From Heliopora coerulea (Eukaryota > Cnidaria > Anthozoa > Scleralcyonacea > Helioporidae), in NCBI GenBank assembly GCA_030142905.1, contig JASJOG010000163.1, positions 479,501 to 543,500 of the forward strand: a stretch of DNA of 64,000 nucleotides, given 5' to 3'. How positions within the stretch are numbered: the stretch's first letter is position 1; each line of letters opens with the position of its first letter. Positions 22,001-37,100 of the stretch are shown here, piece by piece. The notes under the pieces were generated by a model that saw only the letters and a program-made list of their open reading frames with translations, was not told the DNA's origin and did no database searches. Position numbers and translations under genes: made by a program.

Positions 22001-25000
22001 ATTGCCTGAAAAGCGAGTAATTTCGTTAGTACTTTAGTCAGTAAGTTCAAGAATTAAGACAGCTGTAATAGAACCAGCAAAAAATGGCGGTTAGCTGAGG
22101 TTTTAAACTATCAATTTATTATACTCACTTGGGTTACTGATAGTAATGTCCATGACTTTATCCGGATCTTCGCCAAGAACTAAACTTGTGAATGGCTGAT
22201 TATTTAAAACCAGTGATTCCTCCGTGCTGTTATCGACAGCTTCAAATTTGTAGTGTTTAGCTGCGTTGCCGATCAATTTGATTTTACGGACGTCGCCTTT
22301 CGTGAGTAAGTGAACAGGTTCCTTTCCATTGCTTTCTATCAGCTGGATGTCTTTTCCAGCGTTGTTATGAAGCTGCAGGGTTGCATAGTACAAAGTGGGA
22401 AGACCCCCTGGTCAAGTAAAACGTGAAATGAAACTTGAGTAAAGTTTCGGACGCAGAACCGGCACAACGAAAGCCTTGCCATAGTTTTTAAACAAATAAC
22501 TAATGCTAGCAATAGATTTAAATTTAAACAATTCGTCCATTTTCGTCCGTTTTGGTCAACCATTGTGATTCAAACCAACGGGTGCATTAAAATCGTGAAA
22601 AAGGACTTCCCATATTTTAATTTGCTTATCTCATACCTTTTCCGATTTCTTTTTTTTTCAACCTATGAACGAAACAGTACGATAACTTGTTTCGTGTTCC
22701 TAATTGGCAGGAGAATTTCCGAATAGAAACGATTTCAGACGATTAACTTGATCGGTATAGCCGTAAATCTCAGTGTGCATGAAATAAGAAAATAAAAAAA
22801 AAAAATGATTGAACGTACTTAGGTCCACGATAAGCATTAATCATGTTATGAACAGCTCGCATCTGGCAGGTATAACAAAAACGCTCCACAGATACATTAT
22901 GATATGCCACGTATTTACTTCATCACCGCAGACATACATTATACTCATAGATATATAAAGCTAAGAGCAAATTTAGCATCTCCTTTAACTCCTTCAGTAC
23001 GAATGCAAAAATGCAAGAGGAGTTTATTCCAAACCAGGTCGTTGTAAGTTCGCCAGTAATTTTCACTGCAAACCTTACCTTTACGTTCACAAGATTTTGT
23101 TTCATCATCCCATTTCAAACCAATTCCACATGGCACTCTCTTAGCTGATCCCTCAGTACAATGGATGTATCCATATTCGTTTGTGGGATCCGAGAACTTC
23201 CCGTTGGGAGACAAACATTTGACTAGACATTATAATGGAAGGACAAGAACGGGTTATCTCAAACAGGAAAGATGTATTTACGTTCCAAAATTAAAAGCTA
23301 ATCAAAACGATAAAAAAAAAAATTATGTTCATGCGAGTAATCTCAACTTTTTTCTTGCCCACGTTTGAAATCAATGGGCAAACAATGCTCTCAACCAAAG
23401 TTTAACGACGCGCGTATAGGCAGAAATTTGTCTGAGGAGGGGGGGAGTTTTGGGGGGAGTTTCACCTGCAGGGCGGTTTTAGTGTCCAGTCTCACTATTA
23501 CGTTACGGTTTTCATGGCTTTGGGCGCAGTATTTTGACGTTTTTGCCAGCAATGCAGTGGTTAGACGTCCTCCAAGTCTGCCTCAGTAAAGGTTTCGGGG
23601 CGATCAAGAGAGCACAAGATGGGAAACTTGCACAGAGGCAGACTTGGAGCAAGTCTATGGGTTGGGTGGAATGATGTTTAAGCCCCCGACCTCTCCTCTT
23701 CGCCACTACATTACTTAACATATGGTAAACGATTAGATTATGAGTTCAAGGTTTCAATGACCTGGGAAAAATCCCTAGTTCATAGCTTACTTGTTTCAGG
23801 AGAAATTAATGTACGTTCGTTAGTTTTAAACTTTATTACAAAAAAAGTATAAGCATCGGTTTTAGGCGAAAAACTCGGCCTTATTGCGTTTCTAGCCGCC
23901 ACTCGGTATATGTCGAGCGTTGGGTATCGTGAAGAGTAGCCAGTCAGACAGTCTACTAAGTATCTACTAATTTCCTTCAGTAATTACCTTCAGAATGCAA
24001 GTAAACTCACCTGACGAGGTCACTGTAGCTACTGTCATCTGTGTGGTCGAATCACTCGGATTAACCGCAAATGGTTCTTCTGATGAATTTATCAAGAGTG
24101 CATCACCTGACAGTTCATCCTGAGCACGGAACGTGACAGGGACGTTTGCAGCGGTTCCTTTGGCAACAAATGACAGCTCCAGAGACATGTGAGGTTTGAT
24201 GGAGTAACCTTGGTCCTTGGCGCCACCTTTACTTGGAGTGATCCTAACGTTTGTTCCAGCTTTGTTATCGAATCTCACTTTAATATAACGGTTGGAGAAG
24301 GCAGGGACCGCTGAATGTAGTACAAGAACGCATCAAGAACAAAGATTAAACAAAAGTAAATGCTTAAACGACTGCAATACTCAGAAGACGCGAGAAAAAG
24401 TTGAAGGAGACAAACATGCTAGAAACAGAAACATGGACGATCAAATATAGAAAGCACATTTCAATATTCACGTTTCAAGGTAAAGTATATAAAAAAATGT
24501 ATTCCGAGGTTAGATGCTCACTTCAGCTCGTACATAGCTCTAGTCGCCTTTCTACAGTGAAGAAAGACATTTTGAGTGAAATTATTTTTCCCATATCAAA
24601 AGCGCCACCGCTCTCTCACTAAGCGACATTATAAAGTATCCAAGACAACAAAAGCAAAAACACAATAAAACTGCTAATCATAATTGCCAAAATAATTAAC
24701 GGCACCGAAAAATATGGTAGATGTACATTTAACCATAACACTTTGCAAACTTATAGTAGTTTTTTTGACCGCTGAAGATTGTTCATAGCGTTACCATTTT
24801 TTAAGCAAGTAAAAGCTTTCTTCTTAAAAGATCTAATCTTTTTTAAGCCCTGTGTTCCAATATTTTGGCAAAATACAATGTTTACCTCGCGCAAAGGATA
24901 ATGGTTAACTGAGCAAGTCACCACCTTTTTCGATACGACGAATTAAGCCAAAGATGATAAAGACTATGCATTGAACACAAGAAAATCATTCCCCTTACCG

Positions 25001-26451
25001 TTCCCCCAGTAATAGATGTATTCTCTAAGTGCATCAGCTTTTGACAAGTACTCGTCGAAAAAAGCCAATGAATTTATTGAAAACTGAGCATTTCCATAAG
25101 GTGGTCCAGCGGTGTTGCGCGCCACCTCAAATCGACTGAATCTGTCACTGTGATGCAACCCAGGTTTGTAAATGGAATGCTTCATTTGATCTTTGAGGTG
25201 GCCGTTCATATAAAGAGACAGTCCTTCGTCGCTTTTCCACGTAAACATAACGTATTTCCACTCATGAAAAGTAATAGGAGCGGAGACCTGTCACGGAAAA
25301 CAAAACAGTTAAGAAAGGGAAGTGTGTTCTTCGTGACGGGCAACTGTCGAAGGGGACAAATGTCGAGGGGAAGGAATGTCGAAGGGGACAAATGTAAGGA
25401 TAAACATCGGAGGTGGTCTAAGAGAAGTAAGTTGCCTGACAAATAATGCAAAAGCAAAGAACGGAGATGTCAGACATGGAGATGGATGAATTAACTATAT
25501 AGTGTGAAATAAATTTGAATCTTGATTCTTCAATCTTGGAGATGTCGGTTTAAGCGCCGGGGCGAAATGTCGGAGGATGAATATCACGGCATCAAGTGTC
25601 GCAATGATAAGTATTGGGAGGATATGTCGATGATGTTGGGGAGTCGAAGAGGGCCTGTGAACTTCGACTTACAACTTACCTTCCATTCTGCGTTTGAAAG
25701 AGCTACGTCACAATGAAGATGACCATCTTTATAGTACATACTGAAACCACGTGACAGTGGGTCGTGAGCTCCGCTGTCCAAGATGAATCGTGGCTCATCA
25801 GTATAATTTTTGGCTTCCTCGTTGAACTTGAATTTAATTGCCATGGCCATTCCTTCGTCGCACATTTGTGGGTCGCTAATACAAGTTCCTGCATTAATTT
25901 TTAGGAATAAGTGAGAGTTGTGCACGTGCGGTCATGTACTACTTTAGTTTATGAGGATTACTAAGTTGCAAAAGAATATCAGAAATTTCAACCAAGCCAA
26001 AAGTTGTTCGTAGAAACATTACATAACATGGAGAGCTGTCCCTTTTAAATACCTGTAAAATCGCCTGCGTCAATCCAACTGTCACTCGACAATAAACGTA
26101 AACTTTCTTCTTCAGGTTCATAAACTCCATGCACCAACAGCACTGGACTGCTGTCCTTCACCACGCCGGTGTCGACATGTTTGAAATTCCAGATATATTT
26201 TGGAAGAATTGATGGCGCTGAAGTTTGAAAGAATGGGGGAAAGTGAGCGTTAGTTTTTGTGCGAGTAATGTAAAGACAGTCGTAAATCATGGGTGGGATA
26301 ATGCTCTTTGTGCAGACCGTGACGTGCATACGCGTCTATCCTTAGGTCCGTGGCAACTTTGATATGTACATACATATATTCATTCATAACACATACACAC
26401 ACATACATACATACATACATACATACATACATACATACATACATACATACA

Positions 26452-26482
<31 letters not shown>

Positions 26483-29400
26483 GTACGTACATGCAACTTA
26501 TACATCTACACACACACACACACACATATATATATATTTCTTTGAATAAATCTTCCCACCTGGTGCGGTAATTAGAATAGTTGTCATTTCTTTCCTGGAT
26601 TCCTTCGGTACCACCACAAAAGGACGAATAAAGTGGTTGATCATAAGTTTGCTGGATGTTTCAGCATCAATGGCGTGGAATGTAACAGGTTCAATGGGTC
26701 TCTTATCTGTGCTCATTGACATCAACACGATCTGTTGAGTACTGTTAGGTTTAACAGCAAAACCATCTGCATTTCCTTTATCTGGTTTTAGCACCGCAGC
26801 TCGCCCAGCACCGTTGATAATTCGGAGGGTGGCATAATAAATCTTCGCAGATACTGTGATGGGTAAAATTAAACGTCAGTTTCGTAACAACTTGTTGTCA
26901 ACGAGGGACACGCTGATCTCGTAACATGAAAAGAACAATATATCCGACTGTTGAAACAAACTGCAGGCATAAATGTTCTGTTTATCCTAAGCACATTTTT
27001 TACCTGTACTTCGGCCTTCGACTTATAACAAATATGGAAATTTTACTTCGTTAAAATTATAATTGATATTTTAAATATACCTTTAAATTGATCTTTTAGG
27101 AATTGACAATGGTCTATTAAACTTACGTCCGCTCCAAAAGAACAAGTAAACTCGGTTCACGTCCTCTTCGTGTAAATATTCTTGGAACACAGTGAGAGAC
27201 GACATATCAAATGCTGCGTAATGGTATGGTGGTCCTTGAATGTTTCGACCAATCAGAAGATTTTTCGGCTTGTCGAGTGGTTCCGTGTCAGGTATGGGGG
27301 TTCCTGTATTGTCCATGTTACCCAACTGGGCATTGTAATATAAGGATAGTCCAAGACCTTTCTTGAACGTCACAACAACGTAGATCCATTGATCTAACAG
27401 TAAGGGAGTGGCAGCCTTTGAATTAAAGGAAACAACAATTAAAGAGTGCCTACTATTAAGTTTATACAGTAGAACCCCGCTAACTCGAACTGCCAACGGT
27501 AATGAAAAATAGTTCGAGTTAGCGGGAGTTCGAGTTAGCGGGGTGGGCGTTGGATTTCAAGTATCCTGTTAACAATTAATACGGTATCATGGTTTTATGA
27601 TTCATCCACAATTGCCAGTCATTTTGATCCCCGTCAGTTTAGAATATTTTAATTTTTCATCATGGATAGGGTTGAATATGTTGTCCTCAATTCTAATATT
27701 ACCATATTTTAATGTCTACCACTATTGAGTTGAATAACTGTTTATGATAAAATGACTATACCAGAATGCACGTGCAGGTTCAGTGAATGTTTGGGGCGCA
27801 TACATACGGCTGTACAAATTTCTGAAAGCCCTACGAAATAAACTAGATAAACAAGAACAGTTGCTACGGGCTACTCAAGACTAATTTGCGTGACAGTCTG
27901 ACTCATTTCATCGAATTATAGTTGTGTGCGCAATATTTACCCAGGATAATCAATTCGTTATGTGGACTTTAAACCATGTCACTCCGGAAAGATGGTCTTT
28001 TCTGGGTTTGAACTTCGTTACCGTACATTGTCAAGTTGTTATCAGTAAAGATTCAAGATTCCGACTAGTCAAACAGCGACGTCCTGACACTTTCAAGTTT
28101 ATCGGCCGACGTTTCCAAAATAGAGTTCGAGTTAACGAGGTAAATTTGAGCCAAGGGAGTATGAAATTAGTTCGAGTTAGCGGGGAGTTCGAATTAACCG
28201 AGTTCGAGTTATATGGAAGTAAATGATAGGGGAAATGTGATCAAATCCAGGGGAAATTGAATTTGGTTCGATTTAGCGGAGAGTTCGAGTTAATCGAGTT
28301 CGAGTTAGCGAGGTTCTATCGTATTCATAACAGTCAATATGAAATGCACTAAGAAAATAACAAGAGTTAAATGGTTGATCATCGGTGATTAGACCTTTCA
28401 ACTAATTAGTGATTAATAAAAATATGCTGTGTCCCTAATCACACACATTAGTCCAAGTTTTCTAGGATCAATTGATTGAAAGGGGGTATATCTTCATCGC
28501 GGTTAGACAATAATTGTAAATCATTTTTGTAAGACTTTCATAATACTTGTTGACTAATGAAAAGGCATATATTTGCATTGTGCTCACTGGGTCGTCATTT
28601 TCCGATAACTGATCAAACGGAGTAGACTAATTGCAGCGAAGAAGAAAACAATTCACTTTAGCCAGAAAAAAAGTTTTAAAAAAGTGAAACTTGAGCTCGG
28701 AGAAAATTTATCTTTTCTTTTATTTTCACATTATTTAAATCTCACACTTACTCTGTATCTCACGTTCTTTGTCGTCACCTCGGCCACAAGTTTCCTATTT
28801 TCAACGGACAAAGCCACTCCTCTTGTCTTTTCAGAGTGTCCTCCGGTATCAAGGATGAACTTCGGTTCAGTATAATCATTTGCCTCCTTGTCCAGACGTA
28901 GTTTAAGACCGTAACTTAATCCTCTTGGGCATTTTTCAGGATCGTGCAGACAGTTGTAGCCTTCGATGGAAGTATCCATGGAGGAGGTAGAGCCATCAAA
29001 GTGAAGACCATCATGGACAGCAGTCACTGCGCCATGGACAGATAAACTTGGACTGCCAGGAATCATGGTGCCATCATAAGAGGAAAAGGACCAGGACTGA
29101 AGAGGTTTGGCATGAGGCGCTAAAAGTTCGGAACAGAATATAAATATTGTTCAGTTACACAGAGTATAATAACCATTAAAATTTCACTCATTATTAATGA
29201 ATAGGAGGTTGTACCTTCGGCTGTGATTGAGATATTGGTTACAGCATCTGGTGTATCAGACGGAGTTAATGAAATTGGAAATAATGCTTTGTTCAACAGC
29301 AGCTTCGATTGCGTCTCCAAGTCTTCTCCTCGGAAAGTGATAGGTTCCACGTATTTTTCTCCTTTGATGATGATGCTTACTTTGACAAAACTGTGAGGTT

Positions 29401-31092
29401 TCACAAGATAGCCATTGTCCATATGCCTTCCTTTGCTGGGGAGAACTCTTACCATTCTCCCAAGTTTATTATGAAGAATTAGTGTGATGTAACGATCTGG
29501 CACGGCTGGAGGCTTGGGAACTAAATCGATGAAAACCAAAGGTTAGAAAGTTTATTCAGTAGATATCATTGCGATGTTAGATCTAGGTTGTTTAAAATCC
29601 GATGAGGGTTGTTACTACTATGTTATTTTAAGTATGTTTTGATTTACTAATGTCGTTTAAGCTCCCAAGAATTAAATATCTTTGAGTCTAGACAAAGCCT
29701 TCTGAGAGAGTCCTAACAAGACTCACTTACCAGCACAGCTTACTATAAGACAATCCTTTTGAGGGGCGCTTGTCTTTATTTCTGAAGTGTTTAAAGCAAT
29801 GCCTAAAACAACAGAATAAAGGTCTGCTATAAGCTTGATTAAAGAAGAACTGCAGAGATGGTATCGTTTCTTATCTCGTCGTAAGTAACAATGACCCAGT
29901 TCAAACATCGCTGAACCAGTCAAAACCCTAATCACTCTAGTGGGACATCTCAGTGTCTTTCACAAGTTGACCATAATAGCTTATTTTCGTACGTAAAAGA
30001 CTTGCATGTTTTAAAAGAGAACTTCTAAAGCATTGTCCATGGTTGCAAATTTTGCAGCCCAAACTCGTATGAAAGGAAACAAATCATTTCATAAAAACTT
30101 CCTAACCAAATAGGAGATTGTAAACAATAAAACACAGACCGAAAATTGTCATCTTGTGACTTGATATTCAAGTTGGAACAAGAAACGGACAATAGGAGAT
30201 TGTTGGAACCAGAAACAGAAATAGGAGATTGTTTATAAGATATCACGAGATCTAACTGATTGGAGTGACTAACTTCAGGAGTTGGTATAAATAATGATCC
30301 CATAATCAATAATGATGCCAATAATGATGCCTGGTAACCATAGTGATGCCAGTAAGTCGATGGGATAACAAGAAAATACTTCTAAGTGAATTTACTCTGA
30401 AAATAACTTCATACTTGTAGGTGTAGTAATATCAACTTGGGTATTCCACGTTTTCGTTTTTGCTGGTGTAATGACAAGTCTAGTTTGGTTGTTCATTAAC
30501 AGCACTTTATGGTCATCACTACGTAGTGCAACGTAGGTCAGCGGTTTCTCGTTCTCGACAGTCTCTTGAATGTTCATCGCGGTTCCCGGATTCAAATGAA
30601 AACCACTGTCTAGGGACTCCTTGACCGGGAAAAATATGGTTTCACCTGGAGATTTATTGCTGACGTGTAAACTGACGTAGAAAGGAGTTTCTGAAACGAA
30701 AAATGTTTTTATCGTATTTAAATATATATATGTATGAACGTATGAATGTCTCGATATAAGTAAGGCCGTCCAAGGTCGTGAAACTCGGAGTAACAACGAA
30801 GAAGCCTTAGTTTACTACAAACATTCTACGCTCTATCATTCAAGCTATCGAGCACTTTTACCAGCGTCATTACCACGTTACTCAGCCTTCTATGTACATA
30901 TGTATACATACATACATGTTGGTATATATGTAGGTAGCTAAGTAACTAGGTAGGCAGGTAGGTATGTACAAATGTATGTGTGCATGATTGTGTACGTGCG
31001 TTTGACCATGTGTATGTGTATGTGTGCATGTATATGCATGTGAATACGTATATGTATGTGTACGTAGATGTGTATATGTAAATACGTATTTA

Positions 31093-31145
<53 letters not shown>

Positions 31146-34100
31146 TTATAGGTTATCGATTAATTTTACCAGTTATAATATGATACTCTGAACATACTTG
31201 TCTCTGGTTTCAATTTCGTTTCTTGGACGGTATTGTCTATGAAATGAATCAAAAAGTGAGGAAAGGTGAATCAAACAAAGACCATCATGTCCAAAAACGC
31301 ATGATCTAAAATTTTATGTTGGTCATATCGTAACGTTAACCTTCTTACTAACTCCTAAGTATCATTGATTAAGAAGAGTAAAGGAAAATGTGTGTTATTT
31401 TCTTGTCAGGTTTTGTCATAATCTTATAACCTTTTATCAAAAGCTCTCATACTCGTCATCATAAATATACCTTTTGTTTTCAAGTTTAAAGTGATTGGCT
31501 CTCCCTTTTTGAGAGAAGGAAGTAAAGAAATATTTTCCTGTCCGTTGATGCTCAATGTCTCGTTTGTTCCTGACTTGACAGCTTTGAGGATAACGGGTCT
31601 AGGGCTGTGTGATTTCTTCGTTACAATTTCGAGGTAACCTTTCCTGACTTGAAATTGAGGAGGTTGAGAGTCACTGGGGATAATTGTGGCATCATATCCG
31701 GCTCTGTTTACAAGTTTCAGAACGAGGTAGTAAATTCGTAGAGCATTTTGACTGGCAACGTTACTCTTTGTTAAACCTGAACGCGAAATTAAATGAAAAA
31801 TTGACTGATGTCAGTAAAATTAGTGTTTATTTTCTCAAAGTTTGAAATGAATATTTTGTTATCAGGAGCGCAACCAGATTTCACAAGGATTTGTACATGA
31901 CTAATCTTTTAAATTTAGAGAAGAATGAATTACCAGCAGACTTTGGCTTTTCAACTTGCGTTTTCTTTAATCCTGCAGCTGAGAATATTAAAATAAATAT
32001 AAATACGACACTTCCTGAGACACTAATTCAATCTTGGACAAATCAGTAAGAAAAATTGAGACAGGGAAAGCCGGAACTGAATCATTGTTTTCTCGTTGCA
32101 CTTCACCGATCTGGAGCTCAGAAACAGCGATCGAAGCCACAACTTTCTGATCACTGGCTAAATGTTTGTGAGGATTTCAGCTTAGTGAACATTCATGATT
32201 GTCAGTCATAACTCTAACCTCTCAAATAAATAAAATACAAAATTCTAACTTAATAACTAACTTCAGGGACCTTATACCAAGGGTGAACGGTGAATGCGAC
32301 AATGATCGGTTCCCCTTAATACATCTGCTGAATACAACTACCAGAATGCCTTTCGAAATCTTGTTTGTAATGTTAATCGGAGCAATTGCCTTACCATTGG
32401 CTTTGGGAATTCAATGTTTGCATGAAAATAAAAAAAACTGCAAAGTGTTCTGGTAGTTGTATCCAGCTGACATAATAAGGGGCACCGACTATAAGGGATG
32501 CAGGAATTTTAGGATTTATGAGAAAGCACGGATTACAGACGTCTTTTTGGATTGTTAATGTGTGTTTTTCAACCAGCAAACAGCTTTAAGTCTTCCCCCG
32601 CGGGAGCTCTCTCTCCTTCACGAGTAAAGTCGTCTGGCGTTAGCCAAAGTAGAAGGAAATACAGGTCTTATGCCGCTGGGAAAGAGGTAACGGTTCTGAA
32701 AATATTTTGTTCACTGAGTGGACATCAATCTCAACGAACAGCTACCGTCGTTTCGTGACTCTCTGTCGCCCGAAATACGTGAAAATGCTCTGAGTGATGT
32801 TCAATACAGAACCAGGATAGGGCTGGGATTACCTTTAAGACCAAAAATTATTTATTCTCTTCGTTTTGATGAAACTTATTTTGTGGGATTTACGTCGTCG
32901 TTGAAGTTTCCCTTGTGTTTGCTTTAAGGTCGTTAATAACACTGGCATTGCTTAGTTTGCTTAATGCATCTACAAACATAAATCTAAAATTGTAATACAA
33001 CGTAAATCCATGTTTTTTTCTCACCTGTTCCACCAACGAGCAGATTCACCGGTTGACTTCTCAGCAGACGAGGTCTCAATGTAATTTTATTCCGATGATT
33101 GACCAGAACTGGATTTTTAGACTGAGCATCTACTACTGTATAATCAACTGGCATGTTACTGGGTGATTTTTTAGTAATTACGGCAATCGTATTTTGTTTG
33201 ATAAGATAACCATTTTTGGGGTAGTTGTCACTGGACTTTAGGATTATGTCTCGACCATTTTTATTGATGATCTTCAGGTCGGTAAAGTAGGTATTGATAC
33301 TCTTTGAATCTTAAATAAAAGAATGGATACATTATTCACAAACCGTATGGTTACAATACATTTGGCTTAGCATCATTTGCAAATGCTCTTCTCACTGTTC
33401 GATCTCAAGGTCAAACAGGCTCAACTGTCACTTTCGCGGTCATCAAGTATTGCATTAGGCATTAACGGCAACATGCTGATATTCCACATTCAATGTACAC
33501 GGAAAACTATAGAGATACCCATATAACCGAAGTTAATACACTAACTTTTTTACACGAAACATCCATACCTTCACCAGGCGTCATAGATACGGTGAAATGA
33601 TTTCCTTTAACAGGCGAAGGCTTCATAACAATATCCACCCTGTTGTTCAACATAATCTTTGCTCCCTTACTGTCAACTGCTGAAAACATGACAGGCTGTA
33701 ATGAAGGGACAGTCTTCGTTATTAGAACTACAAATCCTTGTTTAACTTTGAAGCCTTCCTTGGGATTGTTATCGCTAGATTTTAGGATTACATCTGATCC
33801 TGCTTTGTTGAGGAGTTTAATACCAATGTAGTATTTGTTTCCATCCACTGCTGAGGAAACTGCAATAGATCATGAAATATATAAAAAGCGTAAATTAGTA
33901 AACATATGATTAACCATGTTACATGTGGGAAAATATAGTGCGATAAAATTTTTAAAAATATATGAATTATTAAAATGCCGATAATGGTTTCAACACCAGG
34001 AGCCTAATGATGTCCATTTCTCATCTTCATTTTCCAGTCAATACTTATACATCTAACTCTTAATTCCACTGCCAGACGTCTTCTCTTGACGGGGAAAACC

Positions 34101-37100
34101 GTCAGCTGTTTGCCAGAGTTAAACAATAGAGGAGGTCTTCGAGGGAAAACAACAAACGAGGTAATCTTTAACCCTATCCCTTCCACAAGCAGCTCTCGTT
34201 TTGACAGAGTCATCTGCCGTTTTCCAGTGTATAATGGTAGAGAGCGTCCGTGCACGTAAGAGAATTTTGAAGGTTTATCAGTAACTCAGAAGAACGTCAA
34301 ACACTTGGTAGTCTTTACAGCTAATACAGGATTACCTCCAGCTTTTATTGCCACGATTTCTGTCGGTTTTCCTTTTGTGATGTTTGGTTTCAAAATCAAT
34401 TCTGTTTTCCCGTTTAGTAACAGACTGTTTCCGTGAACGTCACTGGCTGAGAAACCAACAGGAGTGATGCTACTGGACAGCTTGGTGATGACGACAACAT
34501 ATCCTTTCTTCACGGCAAATCCTTGTGCAGGAACACCATCAGTGGTTTTTAAAAACATATCAGAGCCAACTTTGTTGAAAAGTTTCAGAACGAAGGTATA
34601 CTGGGTCGTTCCTATTGAGAAAAAAGAAACAAAACAAAAACAATCCAAATAGAATGAGGGAATGTTTAGATGCGAATGCCGTTTTTAAGACCCATACGAG
34701 AACTGTTCCGAAAATACAACATCGAGGTGATTTGATGAGAAACGAATCCCCTAGTCTGAGAAGCTTGTCCAGTATTTGTATTTATAATATACAGGTATAC
34801 GTAATCTAAAAATGTATGGAATGTTTGATATAAATACAATAAGCAATATTAAAGTAAAATACAATAATAAAATATAACCCTAGATAGATTAAACACTCAT
34901 CGGGTACTTTTACCCTGATAAAGGCAAAAGGAGATGGCCTGCTGCAAATATCTATTCCAGAATTTTGTTCTTATTAATTGTAATGTCAACCCAGCTGGAC
35001 ACTTACCCAAGAACATCTGACTACGCGACGTTGAAGCGATAATGTTCAATCCATGATCTATAAAACTGGAAGAATTCACCTCCAATTTCTCTTTTCCGTT
35101 AAGATAAATAACTTGTCCTCGGACAGGATCTTTGGCAGTAAATGCCACGGTGCCTGTGTCAAAAACGTCTTTCTCGAAATCCACGGCGAATCCCTTGGCC
35201 AGGGAGAATCCTCTGGCGGGAACGTTGTCACTCGACATAACTACGATATCCCTACCAACTTGGTTGAGAATCTTGATGTGAATGAAACCAATTCCTTTAG
35301 ATGATTTAGAAACACCTGAAAATGAAATGGAAAACGCTAAAACTATAAGGTAGTCAGCGGAAACAGATCTATTTTAACGGTTTCAACTGTAGTCTGGCCT
35401 CTTGGATGTTCTTCAAATTTACTGCAACTTACATTTGGCGATTTCTTCCAGTTTGCTAAGTTTAAATTGTTACACTTAGTGCTACACTTAAAAAAAACAA
35501 AAAAAAAAAAACCCTGCTTAGAGACTGAAGAAGAACTAAAGAAGAGGCTGAACTTACCAATTCTCCAGTAGAAGGTATAAACAGCCCGCATTGCTGATTG
35601 TGAAAGGAATGTGTTGAACGTAGTAAACGTTGCCAGATAGAACTTGGAAAACCCAGTTCGAGCCAATGATGCTCCAAACACTAAGTTGGGTGATATTCGG
35701 CTGATCGGTACTTGATTCTGGGGTGAACTGACCTTCGTCTGGGCCACGATCCTTCCGTCAATAAAAAGATACAGTCCCTGAAGTTCTGACCACGACATAC
35801 CGACATAGATCCACTTGCCGAAAGGAACATTGATGCCAATCTAAGATGGAAAATAATGTTCCCGGAGTATATCACATGACCGCGCGGAGATACAAATTTT
35901 ATCTTGGACTACTGGTAATACCTCTAACGAGAGCGACATGCGAACAGGTGAGGGATGTGATAATGAACACGCGAATATAACATTTGTAGCTCCAAGCGGC
36001 AGAGTATTGTTCCGTTGTTTACTACATGGAAATCGATGAAGCAGTCACGAGGAAATCAACTATGAATATTCACATTGTAATTAATATGAAAGAGAAGAAG
36101 GGTATCTTCACTATGAGCGGTGAAGTTAAAATCTAAAATTGATATCAGAGGAAAAATCCTGGTGTTTCATTATAGTCTATCTAGTAATAGTGTTTCTAAC
36201 CTGATCTGGGATTTCCTATCTAGAGAAACAGCAACTGGCAGCTAGAACTTACGGTACACTTTCCCCACATTTACCTAAAGATCGCCCACCACATGACCTT
36301 TTATCATTCCAAGCAGACCCTCTTTGTGGTTTCTTGAAGTCAAGCTGATATGAAGTTTAAAGTATCCAGACATTCAGGATTTATCTACCAAATTTTCTAA
36401 ATAAATATACGAACTGCAAAAGCTGACGTGCAGCGGAGTCTTACCGGAGATTTTATGAGCACTCGTAGCACCCAACATCTCGTTTAGAAAATATAAATTA
36501 AATCTGATAGAAAACACTGGAATCACCGTCTAACCTTCCATTGAGCTGACATTGTCATGACGACACAGAAAAGTTGGCCACTCTGCTGGAAAATGGACAC
36601 CCCACGAGTACCCTTGCTTAGGACTCCTGTGTCCATGACATATCTCTCATCACTGTATTGGGATAAGTTTGGGTCGAGTTTTATCTTGAAACCGATAGAC
36701 AAACCATACTTGCAATTACTTGGGGCAAGAAGACAATCTGAGCTTGCCAAAGTTGCTCCCAACCATGTCGTTGATCCATCAAATATCATGGCGTCCTCCT
36801 TCACGTCGGCTTGACCGTGGATCGACAGGGAAATATCTCCGGGTACTTGGTTATTCACGATATTACTGAATACCCAAGAGTGACGGGCACGCACTGGAGG
36901 AGCTGGAAATGAAAAAATTCGAATAATAAGAGTTGTAAATGGATGTCAGAAAATGGTACAGGAAGAATGATTTGAACAAACAGACAGACAGACAAACAAT
37001 AGAAAAAAGACAGGCGAACTGATTTCGAATATCTTACCTTCTACTGTAGTGACGTCCCCATCTTTCTCTGAAGACGATGGGTACAAGATATGTTAATAAT

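Noticed and set aside
23390..23720. Open frames on both strands around 23.4-23.7 kb as possible extra exon
   Set aside because: They lie in the intron between the chitin-binding-like exon and D16, lack phase 1-1 borders and domain patterns. A 15-bp inverted repeat (CTCCAAGTCTGCCTC) there is a minor feature.
26350..26571. Open frames rich in THTYI or MYVC in both strands
   Set aside because: Pure products of the CATA/CA microsatellite.
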